In this document: piece by piece, positions 18,608-29,400 of the stretch
How positions within the stretch are numbered: position 1 is the first letter of the stretch
Layout of the letters: the number at the start of each line of letters is the position of its first letter
Origin: Allolobophora icterica
Taxonomy: Eukaryota > Annelida > Clitellata > Crassiclitellata > Lumbricidae
Length of the DNA stretch: 64,000 nucleotides
NCBI GenBank assembly: GCA_963556255.1
Contig: OY744608.1
Coordinates: forward strand, 28,557,028-28,621,027
Reading direction: 5' to 3'
Position numbers and translations under genes: made by a program
The notes under the pieces: model-generated
What the model was told of the DNA's origin: nothing
What the model saw: only the letters and a program-made list of their open reading frames with translations
The model's database searches: none

Positions 18608-20071
18608 CTATAGAATCAAACAGAGCGTTGAATTTGTGTTTGGCTTCTCGTTTCGAAGGACACTGCGATTCTTCTCCACTGCATCTTTCTGATTTTCCAC
18701 GAATGTCCGACTTTTGGTGGAACCAAACGATGACCCGTCTCTCCGATTGGCCCCTCTAGCATTGCGGTGCTTTGTGGCAGAGCCCAAGTGGTGACGGTCT
18801 ATCTCTCCCGACTGCGGACGAACTGCGCGTATTGTGGCAATGACCTCCTCCAGGTTACGAACTTCGGGTGGCGGAAGTGAGCAGCTGAGCTGGTAGATGC
18901 GTACCTCGGCGAAATCGACGCCTTCGATGCCCTTCAGTAGGACGGCAAGGTGGGACGAGGGTGTGATGGCGACATCTTGCGGCCGAATATCCCAACCATC
19001 GATCGTCGTCTGCTCGAGAACGACTGAGACGTGCTCCCCTCTTCCGTCGAACATCTGGACGCGATGGTTGTCTCTGTCGGCGACGAAAATGTTCTCGAAC
19101 TGATCGACACAGACGCCCATCGGGTGCACGAATCGCCCCGCATCCTTTCCAACTCCTCCGAATCGGAAACGAAAGCGCCCTCTGATGGTGAATACCTTGA
19201 TGCAGTGGTTGCCGTAGTCGGAGACGATGATGTCGTCGTTCGTCGGATTGACTGCCAGATAGAATGGCGACTTCAGCTGCCGCTTTCCTTCGCCGTATCT
19301 TCCGAACTGACGCCGGAAGCGGAAGTCTGAGTCGAATACGTAAACACAGTGTCTTCCGGCATCCGACACGACCACGTGATTGTCGTGCGTTACGGCGATG
19401 CCGTGCGGCCGACTGTCTTCCGGTCGACTGACCTTGACCTCGCAGACTCCGATCTCTCGACCGGTCAGAGACTGGACGACGGCAACGCAGACGACAGCAG
19501 CGACCGAAGCACTGCCTCTCATCGCCACGGCCAGGTATCCGTCCGCCGTGAAAGTAGCGCAGCGGTTTCCTACGATGGACAGTCTGTCTTCGACGGGGTA
19601 AAAGGCTCTCTGGTCGAGCAGCTTCTTACGCGTTCCGTTGCTGGCGAAGATGCACAGGTTGTCGTCTCCATTGGAAACGACCAGATCGCCCACCCTCGAA
19701 ACCTTCAACGCCACTGGGTCTCTGAGGGTCGTGTCCTTCATCCCGGATCCATCAATCTTTGCCAGGATTTTGGCGCCAATGGTCGGCCTCTGTAGTTGCT
19801 TAACGGCGATGACGTGACAGGCCTCTCTAAGGAGTGCCACACTGACGGTCATGTGGTGCTGGGTAAACCTCGATCGACGGTGGCCCATGGCGCACACATC
19901 GCAGAGAAACTCCTCGCACTTGACGCAGCAGCGAGTGGCCTGCAGCGTCGACCTTTGCCCGCACGGGTCACATGGGCGGGGCAAGCGTGAATCGATTGCG
20001 TCTAAAAGGCTGCGAAGAAGGTGAGCATCTGGAAGGGAATCGATCCAACCTTTCGGGTTCAGTTCATATAC
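18608..20071 (-). CDS. TRIM-NHL-like gene exon 2 (B-box and NHL repeats)
   Basis: It encodes 487 residues from VYELNPKGW to the stop. It is markedly GC-rich compared with the AT-rich flanks. The whole propeller is in one exon, as is common for NHL proteins. Confidence 0.9.
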   Translation of the reverse strand, partial: VYELNPKGWIDSLPDAHLLRSLLDAIDSRLPRPCDPCGQRSTLQATRCCVKCEEFLCDVCAMGHRRSRFTQHHMTVSVALLREACHVIAVKQLQRPTIGAKILAKIDGSGMKDTTLRDPVALKVSRVGDLVVSNGDDNLCIFASNGTRKKLLDQRAFYPVEDRLSIVGNRCATFTADGYLAVAMRGSASVAAVVCVAVVQSLTGREIGVCEVKVSRPEDSRPHGIAVTHDNHVVVSDAGRHCVYVFDSDFRFRRQFGRYGEGKRQLKSPFYLAVNPTNDDIIVSDYGNHCIKVFTIRGRFRFRFGGVGKDAGRFVHPMGVCVDQFENIFVADRDNHRVQMFDGRGEHVSVVLEQTTIDGWDIRPQDVAITPSSHLAVLLKGIEGVDFAEVRIYQLSCSLPPPEVRNLEEVIATIRAVRPQSGEIDRHHLGSATKHRNARGANRRDGSSFGSTKSRTFVENQKDAVEKNRSVLRNEKPNTNSTLCLIL

Positions 20072-20812
20072 CTGCAACAACACTTTGTAAATGCAAAAGA
20101 CAAGACGATGGTATGAAGGAATACATGCACAAATTATAGCTAGCACATTTCTAAATCCATAGATTTATTGCTACCGAAGCTGTGCGTTTGTCTTGTACAA
20201 ATAAAATTCCTTCCTTCATATTCTTCTTTCCTCTCTTTCTTACTTTTTTCCCTTCTTCCTTGCTTCCTTCCTCTGGTTTTCTTTCCTTTTTCCTTCCTTC
20301 TTTCCTAACTTCTTTCCTTCCTGAATTAAATTATCGCATGAAGCAAGACATAATCTGATACGTTGTAAAAAAAAGTCGTAGGAGAAGAAGTGCATTACGA
20401 CGAATCTCCAACTGTGCTGTTTAGGCAGAAGATTTAGACCGTTATAGGCCTATAGCTTCTAGAAACGTAGACATAAAACTCTGTGCGCCATCGGCTGATG
20501 CCTTGTGCACTAGACAGCGGCGCGATAGAAGTTATTAATTGTTCATTTAGACTGAATAGGCCTATATAACTATACCTATGACAGAACAAAAGACAATGAG
20601 AAGGCGCGTTTTACCTGGTGGCACCACGGGCAGAAGATGCACCAGACTCCGTCGTTCGGGGCCCTGATGGCATTCTTCCTCGCATACCAATCGATGCAAC
20701 CTTTGCAGAAGGAATGCTGACATGGCAGTGTCTTTGGGTTCTTGAACGGAAAGTGACAGATCCTGCAAGCCAACATCTCCGGCCGAAGTTCTTCAGCTAA
20801 AATCGACGCCAT
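18608..20812 (-). CDS. RING/B-box/NHL protein, TRIM-NHL-like E3 ubiquitin ligase
   Basis: Two exons, 20615-20812 and 18608-20071, joined in phase 0 (donor GTAAAA, acceptor after TTGTTGCAG), give 553 residues. I chose the ATG at 20812; an upstream GTG in frame is not a normal start. Residues 16-64 form a C3HC4 RING (C16, C19, C31, H33, C36, C39, C61, C64). Residues 100-139 form a B-box-like zinc site (C100, C103, C115, C118, C123, C126, H130, H138/139). From about 165 to 450 are NHL-type beta-propeller blades, clearest in PHGIAVTHDNHVVVSDAGRH, LAVNPTNDDIIVSDYGNHCI and GVCVDQFENIFVADRDNHRV. The C-terminal 80 residues are polar and disordered. RING proteins of this family transfer ubiquitin, and NHL propellers bind protein or RNA; the substrate is unknown. 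There is no room for the usual coiled coil or filamin domain, which is odd for TRIM2/3/71 types. Confidence 0.9.
20615..20812 (-). CDS. TRIM-NHL-like gene exon 1 (RING)
   Basis: It encodes exactly 66 residues, the whole RING finger, and ends after CPWCHQ at a GTAAAA donor. The bases just before the ATG (CGGTGAGTATGG) happen to resemble a donor site. Confidence 0.88.
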
Positions 20813-21382
20813 ACTCACCGAACGAATGAATGGCTTATAAGCTGACGATATAATTATAGGGTCTCTTGCAGCAGGTAGGCGCCGTCTTAGAGACCAAGCA
20901 AGTGTACCTATCCATACGTATTTTAGAGGAATCGTTTCTCTTTAAAATTATGTGGAAGACGGAATCTCAGAAGACGTGGAACTTTGTCGGCAGCTTACTA
21001 TACACTGCATCTAATAAACAAGAAATTGACACTCTTTACATGTTCATGTTCTAAAAGCAATTAGGCCCATATGTATCTGCTTATGCACACTTTCATGGTT
21101 ATTTATAAGACTATGCCCTATATGTTTGTTGTGGAGCTCTTAACTGTCATCTTGCAACCGCATTTCCTCGCATGGCACTCATCAAAATGCTGATTCGCAG
21201 AAGTAGTCATCCGCTGCAACTCCTTGGTGTTAACCATTCGCAGGTGACCAATGCGCTGGTTACAACGTCAGGAATCTGGATAATAAGCCTTACAAGCTGA
21301 CGTGTTGGAACTCGCAGAACGCAGTGCCATTCCGTCACGCGCTACTGCATCCGTTATCAGGCGCCTGGACTCATTACGAGGT

Positions 21383-21433
<51 letters not shown>
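21383..21433. repeat. (CAG)17 microsatellite
   Basis: Pure CAG units in a non-coding setting. No open frame of note contains them. Confidence 0.95.
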
Positions 21434-21435
<2 letters not shown>

Positions 21436-22446
21436 TTAAAGCAGATCCTTGTCGGCGTGCGGTGAGGCTGTGAAATCGATGCTGAACGATGCATGTCATT
21501 GATCGACAGTAGTGCATGAAATTACTCCACTGAAGTCACGGACGGGCCTCAAAGCCACCTCGCGAGCCTTAACGACACTCACCTCTGACTAATCGACAGT
21601 TACTGTAGGCCTACGATGTGCGGCTCAGTATTATTATACGATATGTTCCCATACTATGGTACCTGAAAAGAAAGATTATTGTGCGCGCCGAACTCCCACG
21701 CAACCGCTGATGGCCAAGTGAACATTCGGATCACCTGTAAGGACCAAAAATCACACGCTCAGGTGCCGATCGTTAATAGCAAGAGCTCATTTCCAAATTC
21801 ACTTTTCTGGGTTTCTTAGTATACTGGCAATTCATTGTTGAACAACTTAAGCTATTGGGGGAAGATTATTGTATTGCTGGGTTGCTGTTGTCATGATTGT
21901 TTAAACTACAGTCTAAAAATTCATTAAACTCAATTCTAGGAATAATTGATTGAGATGTGTAATTTATAGACAGCTTCGTGGACAGACAGATTCTGAACCT
22001 CTACCGCGCACCAAAGACTAGCACCTGTAGGTATATAGCCCACTCTGGAATGTGCATGCTATAAATGTCTGTTAACGAACAACGCAAATCCATTAACCAT
22101 GGACATAAAATATTCATGATGGCCGACGTCTATGACCCTCGCCTTCCGAACTCCAAGCCGGTTCTTCGACTGCAAATAACATCTTGAAATAGGCCTAATA
22201 GTATAGTCCTTCCCCAACCGTTCCCAGATCACCTCCTCACTTTCGTAAGTGTAGCCTGCAACGCGCGGGCTTATGCCTTTAAGACAACACCCTCTCATTC
22301 GGTTCACTACCCCCTCCCCGACTTCTAACCGATAACTACTTGAATGTGCTATTTGCTTAAATAGGCTTACTAAATCCTCCAATAGGACTCCATTACTTTT
22401 ACACCCGAGATTCCGTCAACCCCATTCGGCATTAATCATGTAAACC

Positions 22447-23289
22447 CAGTCTTGTTGTCCTCGAGACCAAGGTCTTGGTCTCGAGTGCACTCGAGTTCGT
22501 TTTTAAAAGTCTTGGTCTTGGTCTTGGTCTTGAGGTTCAAGGTCTTGGTCTTGGTCTTGAGGTTCAAGGTCTTGGTCTTGGTCTTGAGGTTCAAGGTCTT
22601 GGTCTTGGTCTTGAGGTTCAAGGTCTTGGTCTTGGTTTTGCTAGACCAAGACCAAGACTTTTGTCAATATGAACAGTCATTTATTTATCAAACGGCAAGA
22701 ATTTTAAAAATGTATCTAATAATTACTCATACAGTTATTGCTTTAGTATTTGCACGGTGTGAATGAGGCTTCACTGTTGTTTTGGACAATTATTTTGACT
22801 TCCGTTTATTTGCCATGGAATGATTTCAAAACAGACTCACGATTTGTACATTTACATCCGGTTCTTGAAAAGCTGCTTTGTGTGCTAGCGATTTCAGCAC
22901 TTGTAGACCGTATTTTTTCACATGGCAGAATTTTTATGAGGCCCCACAAGTAACGTCTTGGTCAGAAAATTCTGAGCAAATTGTTTTTATAAAATTCAAC
23001 AGGCATTTGGAATAACATTTCGCATGAAGGACTTTTGTTAAAAACGAATTCGGAATTCTCTGCAGTCTGCATTTAAAGTTCTTTTGCTTCAATAAAATAA
23101 AAGACTCACGTTTTTATTAAAATAACGAGTAGTCAGACTGGACAATTTTTAGTAAGGAATAGAAGTCTGGATGTGACTGTGATTATTTTGGTCTTGGTCT
23201 CGGTCTTGGTCTTGAGGTTCAAGGTCTTGGTCTTGGTCTTGAGGTTCAAGGTCTTGGTCTTGAGGTTTAAGGTCTTGACAACAAGACTG
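22447..23289. mobile_element. hAT deletion derivative, CTTGGT family copy 1
   Basis: The terminal inverted repeats are CAGTCTTGTTGTC / GACAACAAGACTG. Next to each end are arrays of GTCTTG/GGTTCAAG units (22460-22650 and 23190-23275). The middle keeps a remnant of the hAT C-terminal region (LLCVLAISALVDRIFSHGRI then FMRPHK and a stop at about 22951). It is 843 bp and about 90% like the copy at 42009-42847 by eye. No exact target duplication adjoins it; TGTAAACC at left and AGTAAACC 5 bp beyond the right end may be a disturbed one. Confidence 0.85.
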
Positions 23290-23559
23290 TTACAGTAAAC
23301 CATCTTATCAGTGGGCCTGGACTGTGGATTCGCGTCAACAGATTTTTGGACACGGTCATATTTTATTTATTTATTTATTCAATCGATTAACAGCCAACAG
23401 AATTGTTTTAGTCTTAACAGCATGACGATCACATAACGCTAGGCCCCTACACTGATCGTAATTTATTTTTTTTAAACGTTGCTTATAACTCAAAATTTCT
23501 GTTTGTTGCAAACATCACTTATTACGGCTTTTGGATTGACACTGATTTACAAGTGAATG

Positions 23560-23739
<180 letters not shown>

Positions 23740-24613
23740 CGAAGGGCGACAGTCAGTTGTACAGGAAAAGCATACGTTTACGTACAAACTTACTAAAATG
23801 TAGCTCAGTGGTTAATGTTAACTTATATATAATTATGCACTGCGAAGTCTGCGATTAAGGCAATAGCATCATAATAGTGTTAATATCTGGACTTAAGAAG
23901 TAAAAATTATTGCACTGAACAAAGATAGAACTGTTAGCTGATAAAGGCGAAGCTACAGTACAAATATAAAACAATAAAAGAGAGACATACAGTATACAAA
24001 TACAGAGCCATGTACATGTATAGCTAAAGAGATCCACCCCGCAAGCACTTTTATAAGTATCAGATGGGACCCATATGGGCTCTATAGGGTTCCATGTGGC
24101 ATTGTTAGTAGGGCAGGGCTCACGTATAGGCTACTCAATCCACAGGGATTGACTGAATGAACATTACGCTTAATGGGTATTAAATTACTTTTGATCAGCT
24201 GTTTATATATTTCAACTTGATTTCGGACGAGGGGTCAGATGTAGATTTCAAACCCGATTAACCAAACCCTCCCAGACCGAAAGCCGCCTGAGAAAGATCA
24301 ACCCTTTGGCATTTCTGAACCCCGTCCCTGATATCTGCCATGATGCATAAGAACCGTCGTTTGTTCTGTCAATGATCTCAGTTTAAATTAACGCCGACTG
24401 CTGTTAGCTGCTATTAATATCTGCTGAGTCATCGCCTGCTAGCTGCGAAAGACTGCGTTTTAATAAACAAAATGTTGCTTCACCGTAGTGGCCCAGTGGG
24501 TATGCGCCTAGGCCACCGTGAGTGCTTAACAACCTTATGCGGTTCTTAAAATGTAAAGGTAGGCTATATAATGATCGTTAAAACATTGTTGCAGTTTTTG
24601 TTGAGACGTCTGA

Positions 24614-26404
24614 TTAGAAGTTGCTCGTGCCCGTAAGATCATGATGAATCATGAGCTCGTGATGTTCCGTGAACTGAGAACTGGCGATGCTCTGGGCGTC
24701 TGGGTCTTGTTCCTTCAGGAAGCTGTCCAGAGCGAGGATGGTCTCGCGAACTGTCATGTCGATTGGGTAAGTCAGTTCCTGGTCGGCGGGAATCTCTTTG
24801 TTCCGTCTCCGCTTTGATGTCTTAGTCTGACGCACTTCGCCGATGCCTTTGCTTGTCGTCTGACTTGGAGGCATCTGAGGGGCGGCTTCGAGTGTGGGCC
24901 TACTCGATGGGGAAACAACTGAGACCTTGAGATCACGAGAGGATTTCTCGTGTACTCCGTTCACTGCTACTGAGTTCGAGTACTCGGTACTATTTCGGGG
25001 TTGTAATTTATTCTCTTTCGTAGCGCTATATGAATGGTCTTGTTGCTTGTTCTGATTGTAGCCTGAAGTTGCTGTTGCTGCTGCTTTTGTTTTATCTCGG
25101 CGGTGATGACTCGATTGATGGCGAGGCTTCTTCTGCGCTCCTTTCTCGTTTTCATTGGATGTCGTCTTAATGTTGTCGTTGTAGGCAGAGCTTCTCGAGT
25201 TTCCTGTAACTGCAGATTCATTTTCTGATGCTTTGATAAGAAATCGATCTGAATTTCTGTTCTGTTCCACATCCGCGCGGTAATTTTTGGTCTGATGAAT
25301 GCCATTGTCCTTTCGAGTGGCGTGGGATACATGATCAGGTGTCCTCACATTCGAGCTTTGTTTCTCCAAAGTTTGCGTTCTTCGCTTCGAATTTTGAACC
25401 GGTACTGAAACGCGGTCAAGTATGTTCGAACGACGGACGCCTTCAGGCGCTCTGACATCGTAGCTGGGACGAGTGACCTTTTCCGAGGTCCGCACTCTTA
25501 AACGAGGTTGAAATTCTTCGATGTCTCCACTCGCCGTTTCATCTATTTGGTGGTTGATTTTTCTCTGTTGGTGGTTTGGAGATTGTATCGAACTATCATA
25601 ATAATCAAATTCCTCAAGCGTTCTTGTGTTTCTGTGACCATGGTGGGCTTGTACTGGGGTGCTTAGGTTGTGGTCAAGACTTTGTTCTGGCGCTCTTCTA
25701 TTCGAACTGCGGTTTCTAAGCAATTCTGGTGCTCTTCCATTCGAAGTAACATGACGGTTTTGTTCCGGTGTCACGCGTGTCTTTTCATTCGATTCTCGAA
25801 CTCGTTCGGTGGTTGTCACTACTAAGCCAGAACGGTTGACCCTCTGAGGTAGAACTCCTTTCCTTACTTTGGACTGAAGATCCAGTTCTTCCGTGCTTTG
25901 GTTAGAGACGGGGTTGTCTAGTGACCTCATTCTTGTGGTAGCGCGTAGACGTTCCACCGGTCTGCTGGTATTGCCAGGCCCGCGTTCTTCCGCCTCGTCC
26001 ATAAACTTTTCTTCAGGGCGAGTCCTGTGACCATCTGGTTGGTTGAGATTTCGCGGGGCGTCCGAGACAGTCGTTTTACTACGTCCAATTGTCTTTCTGG
26101 ATTTGTAATCGCCTTCTATTCTGTTGGTCAGTACAGCATTCTCGTTTGTTATTGGCGACATTCTGGCATTATCCGCTATCTCCATCTTTGTTCTGCTACC
26201 GGTCTGGTGAAAGCCATCTTGACCTTTGTTTTGGCTTGCTCTGGCTCGTCTGTCGATCAGTGGACCTGGTCTGTCTTCGCGAGTGTTGTTGATTCTTACT
26301 GTGTAGCCAATCTCTTGGGTTCCTCTTGGCATAGAAGCATCTGAACGAAGCGGTTCGGACTCTGTGTGAGCCGCTGCTTGAACTCTTGAACTGGCATTGG
26401 GCTT
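24614..26404 (-). CDS. CABIT-type gene exon 8 (disordered tail and stop)
   Basis: The acceptor TTTCTTTTCAG precedes 26404; the stop is at 24614. It encodes 596 residues rich in Arg, Asn, Ser and Thr with loosely repeated RAPE-like words (NGRAPELLRNR, NRRAPEQSLD, DVRAPEGVRRS, NVRTPDHVSH), spaced unevenly. The last 60 residues (YPIDMTVRETILALDSFLKE) are less polar and may be a conserved C-terminal helix. Confidence 0.85.
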   Translation of the reverse strand, partial: KPNASSRVQAAAHTESEPLRSDASMPRGTQEIGYTVRINNTREDRPGPLIDRRARASQNKGQDGFHQTGSRTKMEIADNARMSPITNENAVLTNRIEGDYKSRKTIGRSKTTVSDAPRNLNQPDGHRTRPEEKFMDEAEERGPGNTSRPVERLRATTRMRSLDNPVSNQSTEELDLQSKVRKGVLPQRVNRSGLVVTTTERVRESNEKTRVTPEQNRHVTSNGRAPELLRNRSSNRRAPEQSLDHNLSTPVQAHHGHRNTRTLEEFDYYDSSIQSPNHQQRKINHQIDETASGDIEEFQPRLRVRTSEKVTRPSYDVRAPEGVRRSNILDRVSVPVQNSKRRTQTLEKQSSNVRTPDHVSHATRKDNGIHQTKNYRADVEQNRNSDRFLIKASENESAVTGNSRSSAYNDNIKTTSNENEKGAQKKPRHQSSHHRRDKTKAAATATSGYNQNKQQDHSYSATKENKLQPRNSTEYSNSVAVNGVHEKSSRDLKVSVVSPSSRPTLEAAPQMPPSQTTSKGIGEVRQTKTSKRRRNKEIPADQELTYPIDMTVRETILALDSFLKEQDPDAQSIASSQFTEHHELMIHHDLTGTSNF

Positions 26405-29400
26405 CTGAAAAGAAATTGTTATCCGTTAGTGGCGCCGTGGCGGTGAAGCAGATGTAATTGCAATTCGAAATTTTTATAGCGGTTGGTCAAGAGAAAGTAA
26501 TCAGAGGTGTCAGTATACCATGTAGTCTAAGCGATATGAGCTGTAATTAAGAAAAGAGAGTTTGTCAGTTAACACGCAATACTCATGCAACTACAACTGT
26601 CACCGAATTCCAATCCAGATTTGACAGATGACACAATGTTCCTGGTTCCTAGAGTGCGTTGAAGAACACTGGGTCGAAGTGTGATAAATGCAGTCGCATG
26701 AGGAAGTCAAAGATATGTGGTTCATATGAAGTTATAAGTGTTACCTTCTTCGTTTCCACTACTGTGAGTAATGCATATAACTAACAGAATCGTTACAATC
26801 TGTCTTCACAGATTCATCATACCTGAAGGTGTCTAACCTTCGCAAACCCACATCCGAAGGTGTACGTATTTAAGGTCTGGTAATAATTGTAAGTCACTTA
26901 CTACTGCTAAATCTGGCGGTGACTTCGAAGAATTCCACTGATCAAAGTCGCTGACAAACCTCCGAGAGGGCACGTCCACCATCCGATTCCTTACAGTGGA
27001 GTCAGCCTCGAAGTAAGGAGGTAGCTCAACCGTGACGACGTGACGATGAGCGTTGGAGGATGACGATGTCCGAGGCGTCTGGGCGGGCGTTGAAGTGGTC
27101 CACTTTCGCGGAAGGGTACAACTGGATGGTACAGACGCTGGTTCAGCTCGAAACGAAGGAACACGGTACGAAATATTGGCAGCCGTCGATCTATCATTGC
27201 TCGGTGTAGACCTAAATAAGAAATTGCAGGGTAGCACACGGTAAAATATTTCGCCGGTGATGGGTTCGGGTTTAGCTTAGACAAATATATAGAATAGCCA
27301 AGAAGTCAATTATGCTGAAGTGTATAGGCACCAGATGAGTTCGAGGATAATGTTGGGGTCCAGTCACTCTTTCCAATTCGGTTTGATTCTGTTAGCAAAA
27401 GATAGGCCTATATAAGCCTAATCACTTAAGAAGCACCGCTGATTAATTAGTCTCACAAACTAAATAATCAGAAGTATACTGACGTGTTAGGACATGCAAA
27501 GTGCAGTCACTTCTCAGCTGCTATTTTTAAAACTCTTGCACTCTGAAATTTATTCTGTTAAATGAACATTAAATAAAATCTTTGTATGCATGTGCGTGTG
27601 TACGCGTGTACGTGTTTACGTATGCACGTATACGTACGTATGTAAGTATTTATGCATCATGTATGTATGTATGTAGGGCTGTAGGCCTATAAATGTATGT
27701 AAGTATGAATGTATGCATCTGAACAATTATAGAGCGCATTTAGAACAGACCCGCCGAGAGGGGGTCAAGAGGGCAAATGCCCAGGGCTCGGCGATTTATA
27801 AGGACCCGGGCCGGGCCCGTAATCAACTGATGAAAAATATTATAATCAGTTAAAAAGTTCATGATTTATGCCTTTTTAAATAAAATATTACTGGCACATA
27901 ACTACAATCAGTTTAAACTTCCAGCACCTGAACATTACCTTACTTACAAATCCAGAAAAGTTGCTCTTTCATTAGCATAAATTTGAAAATTAAATTTTTT
28001 AAATTAACAACTGAATAACATCATATAGGCCCCTATAGGCCGATACCGTATATATAAATATAATATCGTACGATCGTACCCGCACTTTTATTATTTCAAT
28101 TTGTTTTTGTTTTATTTTCTTGTAAAGCCTAAAGACAGTTTAGGGGCCCGTGACTGCTCTGCCTAGGGTCCCGGAATTTCTGTCGGCGGGCCTGTTTAGA
28201 AGCACACAAAACCCTTCATAAAACTGTTGTGTGGTGCAGATAATTGCTTGAGAAAAAGTTGCTGAATCGGCAGACAAATGGATTTTATATAGTCCATGGT
28301 AAAATTTAGACGTCAACTTACGTAAAGGAGGTTATTTTGCAAGTTGTCTGCTCTCTGTCGTTGAGGATGATTCGATGTATTATGGAGTCGTTTCTACGAA
28401 CCTTTCCCCCGTGTATCTCATCCATACCAGAGGTAGCATTCGGCAGCTGATGTACATCAGACATCTGGACGACTATCTTGCTCTGACGTCTTTCCACGGA
28501 TCGTGAAGGCACCAGCGTAAACGAATCCTCGTCGATTGTTCTGCGGTCGATGCTTGGATAGAACATTGTCTGCGTACTGGCGTCGTCAGTATTCTGACTA
28601 CTAAGGCGAAACCTCGTCGCCTGATACGTCTGTCTTCTGTCAAGGCTGTGCGCTTGACTGAGCGGCGCCTTCGACCAGTTGAACACCTCTGGTCTTGTTC
28701 TTTCCGTCGATGTCCTGAAAATTTCTGTGCTGTCTGTCGCAGCGATGATGGTACTTCTTGTGTACTGATCGCTAATTCCGACAACGTTATAACGTGTCTT
28801 GGCGTGAGGTGATGACGGTGAGATGAAGCTTTCTGCGAAGAACACATTTTCCAGTTGTGCTCTTCCAGAGTCATTCTTCGGGGAGACGGAGAATGAATCG
28901 CTGCTGGAAACTGACTTCGCGAAGAGATTTCTTTTCTGAGTTGGGAGGGTCCTTGATTTCATTCGAATGCTATTTCTCTCAGAAAATCTTTCGTTCGATG
29001 CTTCATCTTCTTTGTCTGAAATAGAAGCCTGATTTCGAAGAGGTCCACCGTTATAAAGCTTCCGATGGGCGTTGTCAAGCTGATTCAGAGGCAGAAGCTC
29101 AACACAGAAGACTCCTGTACTGCCGAGGTTCATCTCCGTAACTAATTCCTGTGCTGTGGATTTCGTTAATAGCAGACTCTGCCTAGGCATAGGCGTTGGC
29201 CTTTTGAGTTCTTGTGCAACTGGCGCAACTTGGGCGATTCTACTTCTTTGAATCTCTTCGTCGTCGATTCTTTCACTGGAATTCAGTTCTTTTGGGATTC
29301 TAATACTCTCCTCCTCCGATTCCAAACTGACATCGTGAAATAAATTCGTCTTTGAGCCCAAATCGTTTTGTCTGTTTCTTTCTTCGTATATCTGTCTTTC

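Noticed and set aside
22059..22382. 107-codon frame on the minus strand as a gene
   Set aside because: No recognisable domain, no splice context, and no neighbouring exon; likely chance.
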